From: Propionibacteriaceae bacterium
GTDB taxonomy: Bacteria > Actinomycetota > Actinomycetes > Propionibacteriales > Propionibacteriaceae
Length of the DNA: 5,407 nucleotides
NCBI GenBank assembly: GCA_003153855.1
Contig: PMBM01000190.1
Location: forward strand, 27,701 to 33,107
Reading direction: 5' to 3'
Below the pieces are notes generated by a model. That model worked only from the letters and a program-made list of their open reading frames with translations. It searched no databases and had not been told where the DNA came from. This document shows, piece by piece, positions 1 to 5,026 of this stretch; positions within the stretch are counted from its first letter, which is position 1; every line of letters begins with the position of its first letter. The translations under genes and the position numbers were made by a program.

Positions 1-183
1 CTGGCACTAGACGTGCCTGTGCTACCACCAGTGGCGCAGGACGCCAACGGGACCAATGCTGCCGCGGCCAAGGAACCTGTGATCAGGGTCCGACGGCCGA
101 ACGACGTGTTCTCCATTGATTCTCCTCAGTTAGCTCCGGCTCCTGCCGAACAGCAGCGAGCCACCGGCCAAAAACTCGGGTGA
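1..183 (+). other. Possible 3' end of an unrecognised gene cut by the left edge (low confidence)
   Basis: A frame is open from the first base to a TGA at 181-183, giving 60 codons with no start inside the window needed. The peptide is Pro/Ala-rich with a short basic stretch (VIRVRRPND) and resembles no family I recognise. Third-position G/C is about 62% by hand count (37 of 60 codons), clearly weaker than in the neighbouring genes, so this is either a foreign or decaying gene tail or non-coding DNA that happens to be open. A second frame, one base out of register, stays open from 134 to a TGA at 293-295 and reads as a similar Pro/Glu/Ala-rich tail. One explanation is a single gene end broken by a frameshift between 134 and 183. 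The rest of the gene-free stretch 1-355 holds nothing else I can name, apart from the inverted repeat at 319-360. Confidence 0.2.
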
Positions 184-318
184 TGCCGTCCCCATACGAC
201 CGGTAGAGGTGATGCCTCATGCGCCGGAATCTATCCCTGTGGACGCGGCTGGCAAGGAGGCTGAGGCAGTCGTTACCGAAACGATGCAACTCTGAATCAC
301 TGCCGGATCACAGCTCAC

Positions 319-360
319 GCTAGGGACTTGGCGGCTCGGTCGGACAGCAACACCCCTAGC
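319..360 (-). terminator. Inverted repeat over the SIS gene stop codon, possible terminator
   Basis: GCTAGGG at 319-325 is matched exactly by CCCTAGC at 354-360, a 7-bp perfect inverted repeat with a 28-nt loop. The right arm contains the TAG stop codon of the minus-strand SIS gene. The long loop and lack of a T-tract make this a weak intrinsic terminator candidate. It may be chance, or part of a larger structure. Confidence 0.2.
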
Positions 361-1111
361 CGTCGACGCGGAGCCTGCCGGCGTACTTCGCCTTGAGGAC
401 GTTGTTGTGCTCGTCGCCGCCAGGCACGTTGGCGGAGATGTAGACGGGCGGCGTGATGCCGCGCGCGCTGAGGTTCTCCGCCACGCCGAGTGTCAGGAGC
501 TGGGCGATGAACGCAGCGGTGATCGACGAGATGGCGCCCATGACCAGCCCTGACTCCAAGGTGAGCGTGGAGTCTCCGTACGGGGCGAGGTTGTCGATCG
601 TGACGTCCGCGAAGTCCATGAGCCGCTTGCCCGACGGGTGCTTGGACGTGACCTTCATGGTGTGGTCGATGCTGGTCACGGCGATGAGCTTGTGACCGTG
701 GGCCTTGACCTGCTCGGCGACGCCGACGATCGAGCCGTTGACGCCGGAGTTCGACGCGATGATGTAGATGTCCTCGGGGTGTCGGGTGTGCAGGTCGAAC
801 AGCTCACTCGCCAGCTGGGGGTCGCGCTCGAGTGTGGGGTCCGCGAGCTCGGAGACCGCGTGCGTCCCGTACAGGACGATGTCGCGCAGCGCGAGCCGTG
901 AGGTGGGGATGAGCCCTCCGGCGCGTCCCGCGATCTCCATGGCGAACGCCTCGGAGTGGCCCGTACCGAAGGCGCGGATGATGCCGTCTGCTGCCACGGC
1001 GTCGGCCAGGAGCTCGATGGCCTTCGCGATGTCCCCGGTCTTGGCCGACTCGACCAGGATCGGCAGGCGCTTCGTGACTTCGTCGGAAAACGCCTCGTAG
1101 GTGTCGGCCAT
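356..1111 (-). CDS. SIS-domain phosphosugar-binding protein, UPF0309/NagS-like
   Basis: This encodes a 251-residue cytoplasmic protein of the sugar isomerase (SIS) fold, full length for the UPF0309 family. Visible hallmarks are the phosphosugar-binding loop AFGTGHSEAFAMEIAGRAGG at residues 47-66, the second SIS loop IIASNSGVNGS at 117-127, and the conserved C-terminal part RGITPPVYISANVPGGDEHN near 219-238. From memory, Streptomyces coelicolor SCO4393 belongs to the same family and has been reported as NagS, which acts on N-acetylglucosamine-6-phosphate in amino-sugar toxicity. Transfer of that activity here is inference, and another 6-phosphosugar is possible. The ATG at 1111 is chosen because CGAAAGGG lies about 5 nt upstream; a longer reading from 1177 would add 22 residues unlike the family and run across the operator. 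The gene is divergent from the BadF-type kinase, with 83 bp between starts containing a dre-like site, so the pair is probably co-regulated. Confidence 0.85.
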   Translation of the reverse strand: MADTYEAFSDEVTKRLPILVESAKTGDIAKAIELLADAVAADGIIRAFGTGHSEAFAMEIAGRAGGLIPTSRLALRDIVLYGTHAVSELADPTLERDPQLASELFDLHTRHPEDIYIIASNSGVNGSIVGVAEQVKAHGHKLIAVTSIDHTMKVTSKHPSGKRLMDFADVTIDNLAPYGDSTLTLESGLVMGAISSITAAFIAQLLTLGVAENLSARGITPPVYISANVPGGDEHNNVLKAKYAGRLRVDG

Positions 1112-1154
1112 GGTGCCCTTTCGGAAGTGGTGTGCGGGTAATGTCCCCGTGGCA

Positions 1155-1170
1155 ACTGGTCTACTACACG
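1155..1170 (+). promoter_or_regulatory. dre-like operator (DasR/NagR GntR-family site) between divergent genes
   Basis: The 16 bases ACTGGTCTACTACACG match the DasR responsive element consensus as I recall it (ACTGGTCTAGACCACT) at 12 of 16 positions. The left arm ACTGGTCT is perfect and the right arm is degenerate. Against the common core variant TGGTCTACACCA the match is 10 of 12. The site lies 24 bp before the kinase start and 43 bp before the SIS start, in the only intergenic space of the pair. DasR-type regulators control GlcNAc and chitin use in actinobacteria, which agrees with both flanking genes. The regulator itself is not in the window. Confidence 0.6.
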
Positions 1171-1194
1171 CAGACAAGGCGGGGGAACGGCGAC

Positions 1195-2157
1195 ATGCGG
1201 CACGTGATCGGCATCGACGCGGGTGGTACGGCGACCCGGGCGGTGCTGCTCGACGAGACGGGACGCTGCCTCGGCTACGGCAGGGCCGGCGCGGGAAACC
1301 CCACGTCAGCAGGTGAGCACCTTGCGATGTCCAACCAGCTGGCGGCCACCCTCGCGGCCATCGGAGACTCCGCCGTGGCTCCGGACGTCGTCATGCTCAC
1401 GCTCGCGGGTGGTCTCGGCACGCAGATCGCCCCGATGGTGACCGAGGCCTTGGCCGGTGCAGGACTCACGGCAGAGGTGCACGTGGTCGGGGACGTCATG
1501 AGTGCGTACTTCTCGGCGACCGCCGAGCCCACCGGCTACCTCGTGCTGTCGGGCACCGGAGCGATCTCGGCACGCATCGTCGACGGTGTGTTGGACGGGC
1601 TCGCCGACGGCATCGGATGGCTGCTCGGCGACGAGGGATCAGGCTTCTGGATAGGGAACCGGGTCGTACGGGCCGTCGCCGCTGCCCTCGAGGGTCGCGG
1701 CCCGCAGACCGCTCTGACCGGTCTCGTGCTGGCCCAGGTCGACGACGAGACCCCACAGGAGGAGGAGCCTCGACGGCCGGAGGTCTGGAAGGTGATGAGC
1801 CGCGTGTACAGACGGCGGCCCGTCGAGTGCGCCGAGTTCGCACCGCTCGCGTTCGCCGCCGCGGCGACAGGTGACGCGGTCGCCACCAGCATCCTCGAAG
1901 GCGCCCTTGCCGGCCTGCTCACCTCCTGCGGGGCGCTGATCGCCGACGACGACCGCCCGATCGTGCTGGCGGGTGGGCTGCTGTACGACGGGAGCCCGCT
2001 CAGTGATGGTCTTCGCGCCCGCTATCCAGGGCGCTGCCTGAGAGCGAGCGAGGGTACGGCGGGAGCCGCCCTCCTCGCCCTGCGTGCCATCGACGCCCCC
2101 GCGGACGCCAGCACTCTCGCGCGCATCCACGAGACGCTGGCCCCGCTCATCGGCTGA
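1195..2157 (+). CDS. BadF/BadG/BcrA/BcrD-type ATPase, N-acetylglucosamine kinase-like
   Basis: This encodes a 320-residue protein of the ASKHA (sugar kinase/actin/Hsp70) superfamily. The phosphate-1 motif IGIDAGGTATRAVLL is at residues 5-19. GDVMSAYFSA at 99-108 supplies the probable catalytic Asp100, and the phosphate-2 motif LSGTGAIS follows at 118-125. The family signature GIGWLLGDEGSGFWIG is at 139-154, and a C-terminal adenosine-site segment (VLAGGLLYDG) follows. These mark the NAGK-like BadF branch rather than the ROK family. The likely reaction is ATP-dependent phosphorylation of GlcNAc or a related amino sugar in the cytoplasm, but the exact substrate cannot be read from the sequence. 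The ATG at 1195 is preferred because GGGGGAACGG precedes it by 4 nt and the conserved N-terminus begins there; a GTG at 1132 would put the dre-like site inside the gene. The charged stretch near residues 180-205 (EEEPRRPE, then VYRRRP) is probably a surface insert. The gene runs convergently into the ROK kinase with an 18-bp gap. Confidence 0.85.
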   Translation: MRHVIGIDAGGTATRAVLLDETGRCLGYGRAGAGNPTSAGEHLAMSNQLAATLAAIGDSAVAPDVVMLTLAGGLGTQIAPMVTEALAGAGLTAEVHVVGDVMSAYFSATAEPTGYLVLSGTGAISARIVDGVLDGLADGIGWLLGDEGSGFWIGNRVVRAVAAALEGRGPQTALTGLVLAQVDDETPQEEEPRRPEVWKVMSRVYRRRPVECAEFAPLAFAAAATGDAVATSILEGALAGLLTSCGALIADDDRPIVLAGGLLYDGSPLSDGLRARYPGRCLRASEGTAGAALLALRAIDAPADASTLARIHETLAPLIG

Positions 2158-2173
2158 AGGCCCCGTCGCCGAT
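2149..2173. terminator. Hairpin between two convergent kinase genes, possible bidirectional terminator
   Basis: ATCGGC at 2149-2154 and GCCGAT at 2168-2173 form a perfect 6-bp inverted repeat with a 13-nt loop. It spans the BadF-type kinase stop codon and most of the 18-bp gap before the ROK stop. Position between tail-to-tail genes is the main support. No T-tract follows on either strand, which is common for high-GC actinobacterial terminators but keeps the call weak. Confidence 0.3.
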
Positions 2174-2175
2174 CC

Positions 2176-3201
2176 TCAGATGGCGTGCATCGCAGCCAGC
2201 GCTGCGCCGCGTGCCCCGGCCATGTCGAGGTCGGTGACCAGCGCGAACTGCGTCACGGCGGCCGACTCCGCCCTCAGCTGCGTGTGCGTACGGACGCGGT
2301 CGAGGAACCAGTCACGGAAGTGCGGCGCGGCCTCGATCACGCCGCCGCCGACGAAGTACGCGTGGGGGTCGGTGAAGTTCGAGGCGATCGTGAACATCTC
2401 CCCCAACGCGTGCGCCTGCTGGTCGAAGATCTTCAGCGCCATCTCGTCGCCGTCCACGCCGTAGCCACGAACCGCCTTGGCTGCCTGCTCGATGGGCATG
2501 TCGTTCAGCGGGTGGTCGGGGTACTGCGTGAGCCAGAACGGCAGCAGGTTCTTCCTGATGCCGGTCAGGGAGGCGATGCTCTCCACATCTCCGTACAGAC
2601 CGCAGTTGCACTGGGGAACGGGCTGGCCCTCGACCAGCAGCCCGGGCATCGGGATCTGGATGTGGCCGAACTCGCCGGCCATGCCTGCCGAGCCCTTCAC
2701 CACCTCGCCCTTCTCGATGACACCGCCGCCGAGACCCGTGCCGACGATGGCGGCGACGGACGACCGGTTGTACTGGTGCTCGCGGAACAGGTTCCGGTGC
2801 GCGTACAGGGCGGCCGCGTTGCCGTCGTTGTTGTAGATGACAGGAATGCCGACGTGCCGCTCGAGCCCGCTGCGGAAGTCGTAGCCCCACCACTCCTTGT
2901 CGGAGAAGTTCGTGGCGCCCAGCGAGGAGATCACGCCGGTGGCGTTCGCGGGACCCGGCGTGTCCAGGCCGATGGCCAGCACACGGTCTCGGCTGATCCC
3001 TGTGGTCGTCAGCACCAGCGCCATCACGTCGGCCACCGCCTGCAGCGCGGCGGCTGGGCCTTCCGTGACGCGACTAGGGACTTCGACCATCCCGTCGACG
3101 AGGAAATCTCCGTGCTCATCGAGGACAGTGGCGTTGGTGGCGGTTCCGCCGACGTCGATGCCGAGGACGACTTTGGCCTGGCTGTTGGATTGAGGGCTCA
3201 C
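2176..3201 (-). CDS. ROK-family sugar kinase (glucokinase/N-acetylhexosamine kinase type)
   Basis: This encodes a 341-residue cytoplasmic ROK kinase with no N-terminal DNA-binding domain, so it is an enzyme rather than a ROK repressor. The ATP phosphate motif LGIDVGGTATNATVLD is at residues 13-28. NNDGNAAAL at 124-132 contains the expected catalytic base Asp126, GTGLGGGVI is at 154-162, and GEFGHI with the zinc-ligand His180 is at 176-181. The zinc motif reads CNCGLYGDVE at 198-207, so the third cysteine of the usual CxCGxxGCxE is Asp205. The catalytic Asp and glycine loops are intact, so the enzyme is probably active on glucose or an N-acetylhexosamine; substrate is not resolved. The start is the GTG at 3201, the only start codon available before the conserved N-terminus. 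It lacks a clear ribosome binding site and fits a leaderless message. The SIS and BadF-type neighbours suggest a role in the same amino-sugar or hexose metabolism. Confidence 0.87.
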   Translation of the reverse strand: MSPQSNSQAKVVLGIDVGGTATNATVLDEHGDFLVDGMVEVPSRVTEGPAAALQAVADVMALVLTTTGISRDRVLAIGLDTPGPANATGVISSLGATNFSDKEWWGYDFRSGLERHVGIPVIYNNDGNAAALYAHRNLFREHQYNRSSVAAIVGTGLGGGVIEKGEVVKGSAGMAGEFGHIQIPMPGLLVEGQPVPQCNCGLYGDVESIASLTGIRKNLLPFWLTQYPDHPLNDMPIEQAAKAVRGYGVDGDEMALKIFDQQAHALGEMFTIASNFTDPHAYFVGGGVIEAAPHFRDWFLDRVRTHTQLRAESAAVTQFALVTDLDMAGARGAALAAMHAI

Positions 3202-3210
3202 GGATCGTGG

Positions 3211-3216
3211 ATACTA
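3211..3216 (-). promoter_or_regulatory. Candidate -10 element for leaderless transcription of the ROK kinase
   Basis: Read on the minus strand, TAGTAT occupies 3216-3211, matching TATAAT at 4 of 6 positions. Its last base is 9 nt before the GTG start codon at 3201, so transcription would begin within a few bases of that codon. No Shine-Dalgarno sequence lies between. No good -35 hexamer is visible at the expected distance (about 3234-3239). Confidence 0.35.
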
Positions 3217-3239
3217 CCGCAGCATCCTCGGGCGGGCCT

Positions 3240-3301
3240 GTGTGGTCGCCGAGTGCGATCTGAAACGAGACCCGATGACGCGGGGCTCCTCCTGACCACA
3301 C
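3240..3301. repeat. 8-bp inverted repeat upstream of the ROK kinase, possible operator pair
   Basis: GTGTGGTC at 3240-3247 and GACCACAC at 3294-3301 are exact reverse complements separated by 46 bp. The left copy lies where the -35 region of the ROK promoter would be. The TGGTC/GACCA core resembles half of a dre site, but neither copy forms a full dre palindrome. Apart from this, the ROK -10 candidate and the ECF promoter, the 236-bp gap 3202-3437 shows nothing I can name. Confidence 0.25.
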
Positions 3302-3383
3302 GACATCCGCGCTGCCATCGACGAGCCCGAGACCTGGTGGCTGAGCACAGCTCGTAGCCTGCGCGCGCCCGGACACCGTCGAC

Positions 3384-3412
3384 ACAACCTGGGGAGTCCA
3401 CTCGCACGTCTA
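3384..3412 (+). promoter_or_regulatory. ECF-type promoter of the sigma factor operon, probably autoregulated
   Basis: A -35 element ACAACC at 3384-3389 is followed after 17 nt by a -10 element CGTCTA at 3407-3412. An AAC-containing -35 with a CGTC -10 at this spacing is the usual pattern for group IV (ECF) sigma factors. It lies directly before an ECF sigma gene and would start transcription near 3418-3420, leaving a leader of about 20 nt with the ribosome binding site inside it. Autoregulation is inferred from this placement. Confidence 0.6.
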
Positions 3413-3437
3413 GCGTGTGAACCCCCAGGAGGATTCG

Positions 3438-3944
3438 ATGGACGCGGACGCCGAGTTCGAGCAGTACGTCGCCGACTCGTTCGCGCGCCTCTGCAGGACC
3501 GCCTTCCTCCTGTGCGGGGACTGGCAGCGGGCGGAGGACGCCGCCCAGGAGACGCTGCTCAAGATGCACCGGTCCTGGGGACGGATCGTCCGCCACGAGG
3601 GCCTCGACGCGTACGCACGCCAGACCCTCGTCCGCACCCTCATCGACGAGTGGCGCCGGCCCTGGCGCCGCCGCGAGCACGTAGCCGACGCGCTCCCCGA
3701 GGCGTCGCTCCACCCCGTGGATGCCACCACTCAGATCGATGACCGTGCCCAGCTCGTACGGGCCGTCGCGAGGCTCGCCCCGAGGCAGCGCGCCTGCGTC
3801 GTGCTCCGCTTCTACCTCGACACGTCCGTCGCCGACACCGCGGCCGCTCTCGGCTGCTCGGAGGGCAACGTCAAACGCCTCACATCCGACGGCCTCGCCG
3901 CGTTGCGGGTCGTCCTCGACACGACCGAAGGGAGCCTCACATGA
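3438..3944 (+). CDS. ECF RNA polymerase sigma factor, SigE family (TIGR02983-like)
   Basis: This encodes a 168-residue two-domain group IV sigma factor, typical length for the actinobacterial SigE-family type. Region 2 covers about residues 15-75 and includes the signature LLCGDWQRAEDAAQETLLKM (24-43), which contacts core polymerase and the -10 element. A variable linker follows. Region 4 covers about 104-158, with LAPRQRACVVLRFYLD (113-128) and the helix-turn-helix VADTAAALGCSEGNVKRLTS (131-150), which reads the -35 element. The ATG at 3438 is chosen because AGGAGG at 3427-3432 sits 5 nt before it. A GTG at 3417 falls at about the predicted transcription start and is rejected. The stop overlaps the start of the downstream membrane-protein gene (ATGA), showing translational coupling. 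The upstream ECF-type promoter suggests the protein drives its own operon. The inducing signal is unknown. Confidence 0.92.
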   Translation: MDADAEFEQYVADSFARLCRTAFLLCGDWQRAEDAAQETLLKMHRSWGRIVRHEGLDAYARQTLVRTLIDEWRRPWRRREHVADALPEASLHPVDATTQIDDRAQLVRAVARLAPRQRACVVLRFYLDTSVADTAAALGCSEGNVKRLTSDGLAALRVVLDTTEGSLT

Positions 3945-4990
3945 GTGAGGTTGACGTCACCGACCTGGCCACCCGCCTCCACGGCGCTGTCGACGACCAC
4001 CCCGTGGACGTGCCGAATCTGCTGGCACCTGCACGGTCGAGGCGTCGCCGCCGACGGGTGTTGGGCGGTACGGCGGCGGTCGCCGTCGTTGTCGCCGGGG
4101 CGCTCGTCGCCTCGCAGCTGCTCGGCACGGCCCCGCACACCGCACTCGTCGCCGCGACGCCTTCACCCACGCTCTCGGCCTCCACCGTCCCGTCCGCCGC
4201 GACCCTCTCGAACGAAGCGATCGCAGCCCGGTGCGCGCCGCAGATGGCCAAGTACAACGCGCTCCCCCAGCTCCCAGGGATCCCCCGGCAGCCGGGCAGG
4301 ACGAACACCTGGCACGTCGCGCACCAGGCCCACCCGTACCGCGTCGGCGACATCGTCGCCATGGTTCCCGACTCCATGGACTACACCGCCTACTGCCGCA
4401 TCCCCGCAGCCGGCCAGGAGTCGGTCAACGTCTCGTTCGCTGATCTCGAGGCGGCAAGCCTCACCACGGTGGATCGCGTTGCGATGTGCGGCGAAAGCAT
4501 GTCCATCCTCGACCGGCCGACGCCAACCACGGCATCGGCTGACTTCCCCGGCCCAGACCTCCGGGATGCGACGATCGTCGCCGCGGCGTCCGCAGGGAAC
4601 ACGATGGCTCTGCTGCTCTCGCAGGGGGCGACGACCTACTCCTGCATCCTCTACCCGCAACCGTGGCTCGCCGGCGGGGTGGTCATGTACCCGATGGACG
4701 GAACTCGGGCGCTGCGGGTCGGCTTCTCCGGATTCGCTACCGACGCGGCCGAGAAGTCGGTCGTCCCGATGGGGACCTACTACTTCTCAGCGGGACGACT
4801 GCCCGCCGACGCACGCACGATCGAGATCACTATCAGCAAGAAGGTCGTGGCCACCGTGACGGCGAACGCGGACGGCTGGTGGGTCGCCGCCTTCATGGTC
4901 GCGGGGCGCAACGCGTTCGCGGAACCGAGCACTTACGCAGTCAAGGACGCTGCGGGGACCGTGCTCAAGACAGCCGACTTCGGCAGCTAG
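3941..4990 (+). CDS. One-pass membrane protein, putative anti-sigma factor/sensor partner of the ECF sigma factor
   Basis: This encodes 349 residues with a cytoplasmic N-terminus of about 39 residues and the run RSRRRRRR at 32-39 just before the membrane. A single hydrophobic segment (about 40-61, VLGGTAAVAVVVAGALVASQLL) follows, then a long exterior region. The positive-inside rule places the N-terminus in the cytoplasm. A Pro/Ser/Thr/Ala-rich linker (about 70-92) leads into an outer domain with four cysteines (98, 152, 183, 235) that could form two disulfides. The C-terminal part (about 275-349) looks beta-rich and Ig-like. No HxxxCxxC zinc anti-sigma motif is present, so the anti-sigma role is inferred from the 4-bp overlap with the sigma gene and the topology. 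AAGGGAG at 3928-3934 is a suitable ribosome binding site. The outer domain matches no family I can name; a surface stress or ligand sensor, or simply a sigma-controlled exported protein, are both possible. Confidence 0.75.
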   Translation: MSEVDVTDLATRLHGAVDDHPVDVPNLLAPARSRRRRRRVLGGTAAVAVVVAGALVASQLLGTAPHTALVAATPSPTLSASTVPSAATLSNEAIAARCAPQMAKYNALPQLPGIPRQPGRTNTWHVAHQAHPYRVGDIVAMVPDSMDYTAYCRIPAAGQESVNVSFADLEAASLTTVDRVAMCGESMSILDRPTPTTASADFPGPDLRDATIVAAASAGNTMALLLSQGATTYSCILYPQPWLAGGVVMYPMDGTRALRVGFSGFATDAAEKSVVPMGTYYFSAGRLPADARTIEITISKKVVATVTANADGWWVAAFMVAGRNAFAEPSTYAVKDAAGTVLKTADFGS

Positions 4991-5006
4991 CCGGCTTCCA
5001 CGCCCT

Positions 5007-5026
5007 GGAGGCTCTCGTCAGCCCCC
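5007..5026. terminator. Hairpin between convergent genes, overlapping the radical SAM stop codon
   Basis: On the minus strand GGGGGCT (5026-5020) can pair with AGCCTCC (5013-5007) across a 6-nt loop: seven pairs, one of them G-U in RNA. On the plus strand the same stem has one A-C mismatch. It covers the radical SAM stop codon (5018-5020) and lies 17 bp past the stop of the membrane-protein gene. No T-tract follows, so it is only a possible terminator, stronger for the minus strand. Confidence 0.3.

Noticed and set aside
83..289. Small minus-strand open frame in the left-edge region
   Set aside because: No ribosome binding site, no recognisable domain and no codon bias; open frames of this size are common by chance at this GC content.
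1132..1194. Upstream GTG start for the BadF-type kinase
   Set aside because: It would add 21 non-conserved residues and place the dre-like operator inside the coding region; the ATG at 1195 has a good ribosome binding site and begins the conserved N-terminus.
3322..3340. AGACCTGGTGGCT, possible second dre site upstream of the ROK gene
   Set aside because: The two halves are in the wrong order for the dre palindrome (TGGTCT then AGACCA) and it lies far from the ROK promoter candidate.
2185..3357. Long plus-strand open frame of 390 codons opposite the ROK kinase gene
   Set aside because: It is antisense to a gene with clear ROK motifs. The peptide is an Arg/Val/Asp/Gly-rich mix with no domain, as expected when high-GC codons are read in the complementary frame.
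3417..3437. Upstream GTG start for the sigma factor
   Set aside because: It falls at about the predicted transcription start of the ECF promoter, and AGGAGG is spaced for the ATG at 3438.
3198..3713. Minus-strand open frame of 171 codons across the ROK-sigma gap
   Set aside because: It is antisense to the sigma factor's conserved regions, reads through the ECF promoter, and has no recognisable domain.
3945..4859. Plus-strand open frame of 304 codons inside the membrane-protein gene
   Set aside because: The peptide is almost entirely Arg/Ser/Pro/Thr, the usual frame-shifted shadow of a GC-rich gene; the 3941 frame has a membrane segment, a ribosome binding site and coupling to the sigma gene.
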